This document shows positions 46,553-58,310 of a stretch of DNA of 64,000 bases, piece after piece. The notes below the pieces were generated by a model that saw only the letters and a list, made by a program, of their open reading frames with translations, was not told where the DNA came from and made no database searches. Position numbers and translations under genes: made by a program. Within the stretch, counting starts at the first letter, position 1; every line of letters begins with the position of its first letter. This DNA comes from Lingula anatina (Eukaryota > Brachiopoda > Lingulata > Lingulida > Lingulidae): positions 167,456-231,455 of the forward strand of contig NW_019776091.1 in assembly GCF_001039355.2 (NCBI RefSeq), given 5' to 3'.

Positions 46553-49213
46553 ATTTTTAGCCAGCTGCGGAGCAATATACTGTTACAGTTAAAACCCGTG
46601 ATGAGACTTTTATGAATTTTGTTGGAATTCCAACTTTTTCAGGGTCATTTAATTAGGACATTCTAATGAATCGTGTACCCTGGACCCCCGGTCAATTTTC
46701 CTACCTTTTTCAGTGAGGACTGGTCTCATCCCTGTAAACCATCAAAACTATTCTTATAAAATTATATTTAACCTTATCAATGACCATCATTTTAAGGCAG
46801 AATAAGTTTGTATCGAAAAAAAAACAAAAAAAAAAAACAAGAAATATTTTATAGTTGTCAGTGAACAGAGAGTTAAGTGAAGCAAAAAATGTCTTGAATT
46901 TTTTTCATGGTCAGTTCAGAAATCTGCCAGTTGAATTTTGGGGATATTGGCTGATATGGCTGGTGGTACATACTCTGGCATTTCCTTAGCTTCTCAAACA
47001 TTTTCATATTAACAGGGTCTACAAACATTGTCTTGTATGATGTGAATTTAAAATTATTGATAATTAATGTGACAGTAAATTGCTTTGATTTTCTCAATGC
47101 CACTGCCATCATAATAGATGAAAAGTAAGATCTTATTATTTGACGTCTTATTCAAGTATTTTATTGTGATGTAAGTTTGTTGTAAATTTCATTATATTTC
47201 TTGTATATGGAAAGGAGCGTGTCTGCCAGTCATTTTAAGGATAAGGATGCACATCATTAAAATATAGTATATGTTTTAATGCCATAAGAATACTCACAAA
47301 ACTCATTTTCTCATTTCTGTAACCATTTTATTTGTGTACCTTAAGTAGAACACCTAGGTTAATAACTAAGTATATATACTAGCCTTTCCTTAACAACTTA
47401 CTCTATTATTTTTAAAATACACATATTTTAAGAAGGTTAAATTTTGTATAAGGTATGTAACAAATTTATCTCATACACATTTAAAGAAGTATTAATTAAA
47501 AGAATTGAAAATTGTTTTAGGAAATTGGTCTCCATTTTCTACCAAATCTTTCTTTTAAATTTAATCCTTTCAAGACCTAGCTTTATAAAAATAAAAAGCA
47601 AAATTCTAAAAAAGATTAATATCTGATAAATTTCTGAAGATTACATATTGTCCCATTCTTAAATAAGACAAAAGATTCTTAAAGGTCTGGGATAAAGAAA
47701 TGCCCAGAACAATCTGACTCCCTGGGTACTTATCAGATTGCTGAAGGACATATAAGCCTTCTGCTTGACATTTAAAGTTTGTTCACTGCCAGGCTGGCTT
47801 CTCTACACCTTGGCTGCAGACGGGGGATAAGTCACTAGTACTTACTCTATCAGGTTCTCTTATCTAGGAGACCCCCCCCTCCCCCCCCCCCAAAAAAAAA
47901 AAAATTAAATAAATAAATAATAATAAAATAAAATAAAATAAATAATAATAATTTATGTTAAAAAAAGAAAAAGAAAGAAACAATCCTACAACATTAAAAT
48001 ACTGTTGTATGTTTGACCCAGTCCCAATGCCACTTCAACTGTGTAAAATCCTGTTACTGGCAGTACAGCTGATAGTAGTACACCTTCAAACATTCAGAAA
48101 GCTTTAATTTCTTAATGGTGCCATTTGGACCCTTGAGCTTATTCCAACACAAAAACATTTGAACACAATCCCATTTATGGACAATTTCTCCTGAACATTT
48201 CCTGCTAAATGGCATATCTGTAAATAGGCCGTTTGCCAAAGCTGGATTTTGGGGGTGTAGTGGACAATGTCGGATAATTACAAGTTTGTTTTTTTTCTGG
48301 GTGGTTTCTACAACCTCCATAATACATATCTGTCGGGTTACAAGAATGTAGTAAAGTGATATTATCCTATTAAAAACTGTAATTATGGACATCAATCACA
48401 GTACTTATTCAACTTAAATTCATGCCTTTGTATCATAAAGAAATTCTCCTGTTTTGAAGGAAAAAAATATATCTGATAAAATAAAACTATTTAAAATTTA
48501 GCACCAGTAAACACTACATGCACATAAAGGAATATAAAAAGTGAATATAGTATATCAATTCAACACCAGTTGTTAGACACTTCTGTCTTTGTATGCTGTG
48601 AAATGGCACATTAAATGAAATAAAATATATGTTATCTGCACCAGTAGATATATGCCAGGGAAATAATCTTGGATATAAGGCAAAAACAAATTCCTTGTTA
48701 CAGTATGATCAAACTTCTCAACATTTGAATCTTAAAATACTGAAATTTTCACTACCAGTCTCTGTCTACTCAGAATTAGTGTTGTGGCCCCAAATTTTCA
48801 TTTTGATCAGACTTTATTATCATGTCATGATATGCCTCGTAGCCAGCTGCTATGGTACTAAAGATCAAAAGCTCTTTTGTCACAAACCTAAAGAAATAAT
48901 AGCTCACATGAAATATTTTGACAATCTGTCGGCTATCTTCATCAGTGTCAGAGTGTGACACTAGTTGAGAGTACTTGGAGCTGCTTCCCTCCCCCATTTT
49001 ATGAAAAAAATAAGGTTTGTTCTAAGTTTTTGACAGAAGAGTTTGTGATCTCTACTATAACCAAACCAGGCCTGTTCTAGTACTAACTGTAAACTATCTG
49101 GTAATGACTACAAATAGCTCTGGAATTCAGCTTAATTCTTCAGCTGTTTAGCCTGCCTTCGTTTAACAAGAAAAAAAAGCACCACTTTGTGAATACTGCC
49201 TTCTGTTAAAGTG
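46553..49213. other. no gene recognised
   Basis: Presumed 3' UTR of terminal exon B, then spacer. Includes C/A homopolymers and AAAT/AATA repeats at about 47870-47955. The 3' UTR of the triple-MLLE gene enters from the right; tttatt at about 48811 is a possible AATAAA signal on the minus strand. No further finger exon was found. Confidence 0.45.
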
Positions 49214-51545
49214 TCATGGTTCTCCCTCTTCCTGTAAAGCTTTCACGGCCAAATCAACTGCTTTATCCAGCTTACTGGACTCTTCCAATACCCTCTGCAG
49301 CTCTTCCAATGGCATTTCTAAAAGCATCCCTGAATTGTGCAAAAAAGATTTTAGCAATCCCATATCAATATTATTACCGCAACAGTAATTTACTTGAAAT
49401 GAAATTCTGTTAATGTTCAAACTGATGCAAGTTTGTACTTTACTACAAACAAAATAGACAGCAACCATACAGAAAAGCTATTCAATCTTTCAAAAAAAAA
49501 AGACCTAAGTCTAATATGATGCCCTGAACATTTAATAACTTTGCAATTATTAAATAAACCAATACAAAGATACAAAATGGGTTAGGAAGTCTGAAAGTGA
49601 AGAGGTGCACCCCTAACACACTACTAACATCTAAGAGTTGTTGTACCTGTCAATTTGGCAGCCTTCTCCGGATGCCTGGACACCACTAGTTCGAAAAGTT
49701 CTTCTCCAAGCTCTTCTCTAGTTTTAGTTGCAGAATTCATCTCACCATTGCAATGCCTGAGATATTCAGATTTTGCTTTGTCTACTGCTATGGTCAGCTC
49801 TTGGCTGGATTCTATAAGTTTTTCAAGTGTGTGGACATCCAGTTCTAGCAGCATACCTACAAAATATTTTTTATCTAAAATACAGTGGAGATAACAATTT
49901 ATTCAAATTTATCATAATGTCCTTGTACAATGACTGATATCACATAAATATCATAAATACCATGTCAAACTAATCTATGAATATTGATAAGCAATTGCTT
50001 TTCTTAAGATTAATTTAAAATAGTTTTTATTTATATACCTTTCCCTATTAAAACACTTAAATGCTGGGGTGGATCCAGGATTATTTGAAGGGGGGGTTTG
50101 CGGATGCTAACTGATTCCCCCCCTCCCCCTTGGTGTTGGGTTCTGGGACTGCTAAATTAAGGGCCCCAAAAATTTTGGCATTTTAGAGGACGAATGGTAT
50201 GATTTAGTTTGGTTTTTTAGAATTATGATTCATCTAGTTGAAATTCTAATTTCAAAAGGGGGCCATTGGGGGAATTCTATTTCGTATAAAAATATCGGTC
50301 AGTCTTAAATGAGATATGCTTGCGCATGCGTACTCAGTTAGCTTGTGACATGCGGCTGGGTAGTCAGCCTGAAAATAGATGCGATCTATTTCTATCAGAA
50401 TTATAATCTAAAACAAACGTAGTTTGTTTGCTTCAGTTGGAAACATTTTTGCAACGGAGTTGCAATCTTTTATGCGGCATATATATTGATCTATAACGTA
50501 GTTACACATTGTAGGCTACGAATCATTTGCGTGCCAAACTTAATTTCAATATGGCGGCCGAAAGCACGTGTAGTGCTGTTTTACCGGGCCTTTCAAAACC
50601 CGCAATAGATACATGTAAGAATAGCGAGGACGTTAAAGCAAAGAANAAATTTTTTTTTATCAGAATTCGAAGGGGGGAAGGGGGTCAGGACCTGACATCC
50701 CCCCTAAATCCCCCACTGAAATGTGTCTGCATGGTCATAATTCATTGACAATCATTTACCCACTTCTGCCATGTACCTGTGATTTGTGCACTAAGCTCTG
50801 GCTCAATTTCTGCAACTTTCTCAAACAAAACTTCCCCAACCGCATCTCTGTCTTGATCACTCTCCTTGGGACATGGTTCTTGTTCACCATGGCATGAGGA
50901 ATCCGACCTGTAACTATTTGTGTACACAATGCTAGAGTGTGTGATACCAGGAAATAAACACAGATGCCACAAATTCTCACTGCTTAAATCTTATCTGCAG
51001 TTCTTCTATATGCCACGGAGTTATTGCTTGAACATATACTGTACAGTACTACTATGCACATCTACATGTAAACATTAGCATACATTAATTCATAAATTGT
51101 CTTCTAATTGATAGTTCTGATATATGCTATTTATAAAATCAAAAGGTGATGCTAGCACATGTTGTTTTAATGGAATAAGTTGACAAATAAGTGAAAACCT
51201 GATGGGATGAAGTTTCTCATTTCTCTCAGTTAAATTTAAGAAAGAGCAGAATAAACTCAGCCATGCATCTAGCAGATACACTTAATATACCAAGAGAACA
51301 TTCAATATGGCTGCATTCTCTCAGAGTTGAACAAGCAATAAATTTACTCACTCTTCAATGGTATTTAGAGCAGTTACAATCCTATCTTGGAGAACAGCAT
51401 CATCATTCAACATCAGCAACAATCCCTCCCTACCACTCTCGACCAACATTCCCGTCACCTTCTCTGCATACGCTGGGCACAGGAGGCGTACTTTGGCATA
51501 CAGGTGTTCCGCTAATACCTCCTCAGTTTTAGGAAGTTCAGACAT
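49214..51545 (-). CDS. stand-alone protein with three tandem MLLE (PABC) domains
   Basis: Exons 51545-51352, 50907-50777, 49856-49647 and 49329-49214, all GT-AG, phases 2, 1, 1; 216 residues. MLLE is the C-terminal peptide-binding domain of poly(A)-binding protein and UBR5, which captures PAM2 motifs. Domain 1 (about residues 7-64) has KVTGMLVE; domain 2 (about 84-142) has QITGMLLE; domain 3 (about 158-215) has KLTGMLLE and ends the protein. Each starts with the helix pattern LxxxLF/Y. Introns cut domains 2 and 3 at the same point, after the first base of the Gly codon in TG-MLLE, evidence of internal duplication; domain 1 has no intron there. No RRM, HECT or other domain is visible, so it should bind PAM2 proteins without binding RNA itself, perhaps competing with PABP. 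Another in-frame ATG lies two codons upstream (51551). A 5' UTR exon probably ends at 51981. Confidence 0.85.
50070..50300. repeat. dispersed G/C-rich element in MLLE gene intron 2
   Basis: Starts tggggtggatccagg with a G run, has cccccctccccc, and ends in cattgggggaattc. It is a distant relative of the elements at 2996, 7175 and 14655. Confidence 0.4.
50551..50645 (+). other. truncated candidate first coding exon before an assembly n
   Basis: ATG GCG GCC start in a GC-richer context with an NRF1-like TGCGCATGCGT about 230 bp upstream (50323-50333). The frame stays open for 31 codons (MAAESTCSAVLPGLS...) up to the n at 50646, after which the sequence changes to a G-rich element. It lies antisense in an intron of the MLLE gene. 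It may be a real 5' exon whose continuation is missing, or a misplaced contig end. Confidence 0.3.
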
Positions 51546-51980
51546 TACCATTTCCCTGAAAATTAATATTTTTGATAAAAATTATTTTGACATTACTGAC
51601 AATTTCAACAAAATGCACACAATTTTTCTGTAAACATACATGTAAGTACATTTTGCTCACCAAACAAAAACTTGTACTATTATAGCTTAGCAAAGCCCTC
51701 ATACTTACTAAGCAGCACGGAAATTCATACATAAGTTATGTGGCTTACGCATATATTATATCAGAGACATACCTCTGTACATGTATACTAGCTGTAAACT
51801 GGGTAAACAGGAGTGAAAAATTAAAATGTGGTTTTTTAAAACTTGCTTCAAAAACTCATACAAAATTTAAAGTTGTTATTGACCAGAACCGCCAGGCGAT
51901 TAAATACGAGAGTGCATAATTGAGTGCGTTGTTTTCTTGTTTGTTTATCCACATGCACCTTAATAATACCTTATGTTTAC

Positions 51981-52253
51981 CTGCAAGGGTCCACGTCCTT
52001 AATAGCCGCTAGAGGGCAGTGCCAGCTTCCTTCTCGATCAAGATAGACCACATTACAGGTGCAAAAAATAGTTCACAGATTTTTTCATAAATTAAAATCT
52101 CACTGATTCACAATACTCATATATATCATTTTAAAGATAATTGTCATTTAACATCTTCATTTTATAAGCCAGCTCTCCCGTTTTATTGATAAATTACTTT
52201 AGTTGCTTGAAGCGGAAGTAGCGCATTGATATGAAATATGTGAACCGGTCGAC
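51981..52253. promoter_or_regulatory. shared head-to-head promoter of the MLLE gene and RPL28
   Basis: On the minus strand a donor CTTGCAG|GTAAACAT closes a likely 5' UTR exon of the MLLE gene at 51981; its coding exon has an acceptor at 51555. On the plus strand RPL28 appears to start at a TOP-like CCTCTTTTCGC at about 52253. The space between holds no other gene, so one bidirectional promoter probably serves both. Confidence 0.5.
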
Positions 52254-52278
52254 CTCTTTTCGCTGGCCACCATTGAAG
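52253..52278 (+). other. RPL28: RPL28 noncoding first exon with TOP-like start
   Basis: CCTCTTTTCGCTGGCCACC ending in a donor TTGAAG|GTATAA at 52278. A pyrimidine-rich first exon is typical of ribosomal protein mRNAs under translational control by nutrients. The exact first base is not visible from sequence alone. Confidence 0.6.
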
Positions 52279-52321
52279 GTATAATGCTAGGAACATGTGC
52301 TCTATCTTCTGTGGTTATTTC

Positions 52322-52491
52322 ATGGTTTGAATTTCACTGTTTACCAACAAGATTGATTTTGTTGCGAAATGAACCCTTTTAAATATTTGAAAATGCCCTG
52401 AAATAAACGTATATGGTGGAAAACAGTCGTAATAGAAAGTGGGAGATGGTACTCGGATCTCGGAGTTAAGCATCCGAGTTTTCCTTACGAC
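52322..52491 (+). ncRNA. possible structured RNA in RPL28 intron 1
   Basis: Two hairpins: 52324-52375 (lower stems GGTT/AACC and ATTTC/GAAAT, upper stem CAACAA/TTGTTG) and 52426-52491 (outer GTCGTAA/TTACGAC, inner ACTCGGAT/ATCCGAGT). A hinge word AAATAA (52401-52406) fits the ANANNA form of an H box. No clear ACA follows the second hairpin, so an H/ACA snoRNA is only a possibility. Confidence 0.25.
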
Positions 52492-52864
52492 CTTAGTCTA
52501 TCGCCTCAAATACTTCGTCGGCACGTTTCCCGTTTACTGAGCATTCTACATCTGAATACTGTAGACATTTAAAATTAAAACTATTGGTCATGGCAGCTGA
52601 TTATGCAAACGAAAACTTACTATTCGTTCGACATTTTGATTACAAAAATGACAAGTCAGTGTAATATGGGCACAGTAGTAAGTAGTAAATTTATAGAATC
52701 CAAAATTCGAAGCCGATGAAAGCTGTTTGACAGAGGATATTTAAGGTTTTTAATCACAACAGATGCAGATGGTTGTGTTAAAAGATAAGTAAATGTCAGT
52801 GTATGGAGTGCACAGACGTTGTGGAAGTTATTTTTTATTTATTATTTATTTTCTAGCTCTGAAG

Positions 52865-54370
52865 ATGTCGTCAGCAGATCTACAGTGGATGATCATCAGG
52901 AACAACTCCTGCTTCCTCAGGAAGGGAAATGGACAGACATTCACTGCTGTGAGATGATAATAATTATTGTTTTTATTTTTGTGTTTAAAGAAATAATTTA
53001 TTGAATGATCCAATTGCTAACATTTGGTAATCACAATTGAAGGTAGTTATTGTCCTGTTCACTTTATCATTTGTTGGTGCATGTTAGTGCTGGATTTGGA
53101 TTTTTGCATGATCAACTTGTGATAATTGTAAAAAAACATAATTTGTAGCCATTTTGAAAATGAATTATTTTTGCCATTGGATTGAAAACCAGTATGCTGT
53201 TTTGAGCCTTGGTTTCATGAAAAAAAGTGACAACAGTCATAACATGTCTGCATACAGAGTAACATTAAGTGTATTCCAATACTTACGTTCAAAACTGAGC
53301 AATCGGAAGGACTGTTTTTCAGCAAAAGATCTGTATATTTGACAGCGCTGGTGTTTTTTTATTTTTTACAAACTACTAAAGTTTATTTGTGCCCATGTTC
53401 CAGGAACCCAACAACCTGAAGAACCGCAACTCTTTCCGTTACAATGGTCTCGTCCACAAGAAGACAGTTGGCGTGGAGGCTGCCCCTGGAGGAAAGGGGG
53501 TGGTCCTGGTCACCTCCAAGGCCACTGGTCAGTATGACATAACCGGGTATTGGACATCACACAATGTGTTCTAGTTATTTGGCTTCAGCCACCAGGCATA
53601 TTGTGATGACCCAGGTTTTAGATGTAATATCAGATATTTCAGACTTTGGTAAACAAATATCCAAAGTCAGAATCTTGAAGGCATTTTATTTCTTTTGATG
53701 TGTCTTTTTGAAAAAAGTTACATTACTGTTATGTGTACAAATAATGTGTAAATTACTGCTTTATACTTGTATGTTATTAAGACAACAGTTTTGTGGAATT
53801 ATGCAGATTCGGTCGGTGAACTTTAACTGGTCTAAATTGACAAAAACCTGCCTGGGTTGAAGTTTCTTAAAAGAGTTTCCAAATGATCAATTTTCATGGT
53901 ATTTTTTTGCGACAATTGCAGGCCAAAGGAAGCCAGCTGCCAGGTATACACGCACAGAGCTGAAGAAGGGTTCCCGTCGCACCCTGAGCACCATCAGGAA
54001 GGTGGTCGGTGGTTCCAGGAAGGACCTTAAAATGGTGAGTATATGTCTTTCTGTTAATAGCCTATTTGGAAAACATTTAAGAAATAACTGTAGATTAAGG
54101 GCGTTTATGTGTTATAGAGTAGATGATTTATAACTCGGGTACCCTGGTACAATAACTAAAACCAAGTATTTTTGAGATCATATTTGATAGTGGAGAAAAG
54201 GAAGATAACATGTTTGGAGAAAATGGTAATGAGCAGAGCATTGGGCACTTGGTTCTTTATTCTAATGTGTTTAATTAATTTCTTTTTTTCAGAGTGCTCT
54301 GCGTCGTGCAAGTGCGATTCTCCGCAGTCAGCGCCCAGTTGTCGTCAAGAGCAGCGGTCGCAGGAAGTGA
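52865..54370 (+). CDS. RPL28: 60S ribosomal protein L28 (eL28)
   Basis: Coding exons 52865-52948, 53404-53527, 53922-54034 and 54293-54370, phases 0, 1, 0, all GT-AG; 132 residues, close to the vertebrate length of about 137. A component of the large ribosomal subunit in the cytoplasm. Family marks in order: [17 protein letters not shown] at the N terminus, [29 protein letters not shown] with a GKGVVLVT strand, TGQRKPA, and a basic C terminus with [16 protein letters not shown]. The start ATG lies eight bases into the second exon, after an acceptor TTTTCTAG. AATAAA at 54418-54423 is a good poly(A) signal. It shares a promoter region with the MLLE-domain gene on the other strand. Confidence 0.95.
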
Positions 54371-54423
54371 AACAACATCAGCATTTTGCCCAAATTTTAT
54401 ACAAAAGACTGAATTAGAATAAA

Positions 54424-55572
54424 TCAGTATTATGTATTGAAGTGAACTGTGTAGTTCTTATTGTATAAGCGTGGCAATTCCTGGTTTCCATGCTCAGCTG
54501 TTCAACATTTGAAAGTTTGTGAAGTTGATATTAGCTGGAGGCTGGCATGGCACATTAAGTAACAAAAGTGGCATCAACTTTTTACAGTAAGCAGTTCTCC
54601 TGCTGCAAATGCCTCACAGCATGTCCATAAACTTGTTAAAATTATTAAGTGGTAACAAAATTTAAGCGCCCCCCCCCCCAAAAAAAAAAAAAAATTCCTC
54701 GCTGCCATAAAATGTCAAATTTTTGCAGCTAAACCGACCAAATGCCACCAAGTAATTTTCAATGAGATAACTTTTGAGGGATGCAAGTTCCGTTACATTA
54801 GTTCTCAAAATAATTTGCACTACTTCCCTCTGTGCTGTACCCACTGGAGGGCAAATTTACAACCAGGAACCAGACTGTATCAACAATAAATGGAGAACAT
54901 AGTACCTGCATGTGCATTTTCCTCATTCCTTTGGGCAGCATGCCTTTCTTTAAAAAAATTGAATATACACTGTATAAAATTCAGAATTTTTAAAGCACAT
55001 TCAAAGATGTACTTCTTAAATTTTATTTTTTGGTATTTCATCTGTATAACCAGAGAGAAAACTTGAGCAATTTTAATTAGAACCATTTTCACTACTGTAA
55101 CATGAAAACTGCAGGCACCAAGTCATTTAATCTTGAGCTCTACACATAATTAAGAACATTTTAGCCTATAAATTAAAATAAGGGCCAGATATAACAAGAT
55201 GTTAAAATGAGGTTATAGATTTGTGGCCATTATGATTTCATATTTAAGCAGATGCCAAAGAACCCATTCTTAAATCAAAATTCCCTAGAAGCAAAGTGAA
55301 TGATTAGAAAGTACCCTTACTATGCATCTGAAAAAAAAAAAAAAAAATACTCAAGTAACCATTTTCACAAAATAAGTGGAAAAAAAAGACAATATCCTAC
55401 AATAAAGCTATGTTAAATGTTTTAAATAATTTTAAGTTCATTAATTTCTTCTTCTTATTATTATTATTTTGTTTGTGACACATTCTTTACGCCATTTTCA
55501 GAAGCACACAATGCCTGCCTGAATCTTGCACAAAATGAAATCCGACTTTGGCGCAACTGGTCACGGATGTCT
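54424..55572. other. spacer between RPL28 and the RNF26-like gene
   Basis: AT-rich, with C and A homopolymers at about 54667-54693 and poly-A tracts at about 55331 and 55380. The right part is presumably 3' UTR of the minus-strand RING gene. No coding exon recognised. Confidence 0.5.
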
Positions 55573-56853
55573 CTACACGTAAACATTCATCACTTTCTCA
55601 ATCCTAGTTCTGCAGAGTGGACATATTCTCCTGTTGGCCATTCTGGCCGCAGTGATTTGGTGGGCACAGTGGACACACAGGCACATGTGTTTACAGGGAA
55701 GAATGAGCACACACTTCACCTGGTCTTGGCACACAACACATAAACGTTTATCTCGTTCACTTTCTAGTTGACGCACCAAAGTATCTGGGTTGCTCCCTTT
55801 GCTATAAGATGGCATGGGTGATGGCGAGGCTCTAGAACGGAGAGCATACCCCTGTGGAAGTTCTACATGAACGGGTGCATCGTCTGAGGAATCAGAGCCC
55901 TCTGAGTCACCCGATTCTTCAACTGGAGAACCATCATCACTGTCTGTGTCAGTGATAGAAACTCTATCCTGACTGTCTACACTGTTCTCATCAGCATCAG
56001 TAAAATCCTCCTCCTCCTCTTCATCATCTTCATCAGCGATGGAGTTCTCTTCATTGCCGTCAGCTTCATCATCACTGCTGTCTATTGCATACATGTCCGC
56101 TCCTTCCCCCTGTAGTTCTATCTCCATTGTGTCACTGGCTCTGAAGGCAGAGAGATGAAAACCCTGACCTGTGATACGCCAAAGAATCACCCCAATGCAA
56201 AACACTATCCCAATGTAGGCATCAAGGGGGATTTGTAATACGAACTGCAGCAATGATTCCATGCTACTGTCTATTGAAGATATTGTCGTTTTCACTGTAT
56301 TTTGAGCAGCAAAACAAACATGCTGCATGAAGTGCAAAAATTCCAAACATGACCCTGTTACTAGCGAGACGGCACTGTTACAAAACAGAATAACAAATGA
56401 CCCTATATTACATACTCCATTCCACAAGGTGCGCACCATCTCATTTGTTTCACTATTATAAGCTGTGATTTCATTGGCAACAAGTCTGGCTATCCATACA
56501 AGGCAGCCACAAAGATATGCAATACATTTCTCCGTCGCGTGAATTAGGAGTCCTACAGCATCGAAGAGGATCCATCCCAACTTTAGTACACCTTTGGTAG
56601 CTATACTTGTCAAATGGAAGATTTCAACCACAAACTCTAGTAAATAGTATAACACGTCACATACTGCTCCATATAGCGCCCATAAGACGGCAATCAAAGC
56701 GTTTGTGGTACTTAAGATTAACTTAAGGAGTGAAGAAACGACCTGATAGTTAACGGACAGGGCAGTGCTAATAATGTCCATCGAAGTCGTGAAAGTATGA
56801 CCAACAAACTGAACTAACCCAGTCAACAAGCTAACAATGTCAATGGATGCCAT
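55573..56853 (-). CDS. RNF26-like membrane RING-type E3 ubiquitin ligase
   Basis: Single-exon frame of 426 residues from ATG 56853 (context AACATGG; the open frame extends upstream only through a GTG). Residues 1 to about 250 are a series of hydrophobic segments without a cleavable signal, fitting several membrane helices. Residues about 255-340 form a very acidic Ser/Asp/Glu linker. Residues about 370-426 hold a C3HC4 RING (CVVC, LPCKH, CLCVHC, CPLC) that ends the protein at NVYV, as the RING of vertebrate RNF26 ends at NVYL. RNF26 sits in the endoplasmic reticulum membrane and ubiquitinates partners such as SQSTM1 and STING; that role here is by analogy. The next gene diverges from it. Confidence 0.85.
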   Translation of the reverse strand: MASIDIVSLLTGLVQFVGHTFTTSMDIISTALSVNYQVVSSLLKLILSTTNALIAVLWALYGAVCDVLYYLLEFVVEIFHLTSIATKGVLKLGWILFDAVGLLIHATEKCIAYLCGCLVWIARLVANEITAYNSETNEMVRTLWNGVCNIGSFVILFCNSAVSLVTGSCLEFLHFMQHVCFAAQNTVKTTISSIDSSMESLLQFVLQIPLDAYIGIVFCIGVILWRITGQGFHLSAFRASDTMEIELQGEGADMYAIDSSDDEADGNEENSIADEDDEEEEEDFTDADENSVDSQDRVSITDTDSDDGSPVEESGDSEGSDSSDDAPVHVELPQGYALRSRASPSPMPSYSKGSNPDTLVRQLESERDKRLCVVCQDQVKCVLILPCKHMCLCVHCAHQITAARMANRRICPLCRTRIEKVMNVYV

Positions 56854-57004
56854 GTTTTTCCCGGATTTTAGAAAGGGAAGAACTTCTAATTGCTCCACAA
56901 CTTTTGTTCAAAGAAGCAGTTTTCGTTTGTCGTGGTACTTTGTGAATTTTCCTCTATCTATGACATGTTGTCACCTTCAGTATTTATCTGTATTGTTGTT
57001 GTCT

Positions 57005-57090
57005 CGTGCTTTCTCTCCAGGCTCGCCATCTTGGCGATAACGCTTGCGAGAACGAGGTTCCTGTGACGTAATTTGGGAATCCCCCTTCAG
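57005..57090. promoter_or_regulatory. promoter region of the RNF26-like gene
   Basis: A YY1-like GCCATCTTGG at about 57025 and a CRE-like TGACGTAA at about 57063 in a locally GC-richer segment some 170-210 bp upstream of the ATG. No TATA box seen at a fitting distance. Confidence 0.4.
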
Positions 57091-58310
57091 TTCAGGGGAA
57101 TCACGGAAGTGAAACGATTTTCTCCAAACTATAACACCCAGAAACGGGGCAGATTTCACACTTTCAAGTCTTTGTTATGTGACACTATTGGAAGCATACA
57201 AATTGATTCCATGACAACACCATATGTCTTATCTTGTCAAAGTAGATTCAAATTAACTTGTCTTGTTATAGTCTTATTATTATCTTGTCATTTTTTATTT
57301 TTCAAATTATGAACTGGTTATCATTATTAGTGACATGATTATAACATGTGAAGAACCGTTACGTGTTCAAAGGCTACTGAATAAGTGATCTCGGTGTTTA
57401 TCAAAATTAAACCAATAGGAAACTGACAAATATACACTGCGAGTCAGCAGCAGCATATGTTGTCGATAACGAAAGCGCCTCCATTCCATTCTGTTCCAGA
57501 GGAAAAAATACAGAGAACAGCGAAGCACGCAGGTTAATAAAGTGTCTTTAATTATATGTTGATTGTAACAGAAAGTTTTATAGTACAAGAAATTATGATG
57601 TATATGCGAAGCCGTTGTCATTTTAATTAGGGTAGGAAAACATCTATATGGTTATTTATTAAATTTGTTAAATCTGCAGTTTCAGTTTTGTAAATTCGAT
57701 TTATTAGGATGTGTTGACATTGATTATTGAATATGTGTAGTATGAGATGTAGTTTCATGTTCTTCATAACAATCACTGCATCAATTAATGTTTTTGCACC
57801 CTGTTAAATATACATGTACATGTATGCATCATATATTGATTTTCATTATCCTGCAGGTGCATGTTTGTACTTTTAATTTATTTTCATTTTTTACTATTTT
57901 AGCTTAAAGGGAAAGGTACACAGATTGTACAGTATCCACAATATTTAGGCACTGAACTGACAGTGTTGAAGCTGAAAAAATTCCCAAAGAGTGGCCTGGA
58001 GTAAAATTGCTGCCATTAGATGTTTATATTACTGCATGTCCACTGGGATAATTTCATGAGAGTTGCAGGAAACTTTGTTGACATAAAGTGTCACCACAAG
58101 TACATCTACATGTATCAGTTGGCCAGAAACAGTCAAAGTGAATTCTTTGGTTAAGAAGCAAATGGACAGTATGACAACAGAACCCCATTATACTACTAGT
58201 AAATGTACATGTACAAACCTGATGTGTTAATTAATACATACAGCTGATGGTCTGAGCACATACACACTGTCTTTCATAAGATAAAGGAAACGCACACAGA
58301 ACTCATCACA

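Noticed and set aside
52455-52480. 5S rRNA-like word ATCTCGGAGTTAAGC in RPL28 intron 1
   Set aside because: Only about 15 bases resemble 5S box sequence and the surroundings do not align; it is better explained as the loop of the hairpin.
53590-53690. C/D-box snoRNA in RPL28 intron 3 (GTGATGA at about 53602)
   Set aside because: No CTGA D box at a fitting distance and no terminal stem.
56854-56898. Upstream extension of the RNF26-like frame by 15 codons
   Set aside because: It would begin at GTG; the first in-frame ATG at 56853 has a good context and is a better start for a eukaryote.
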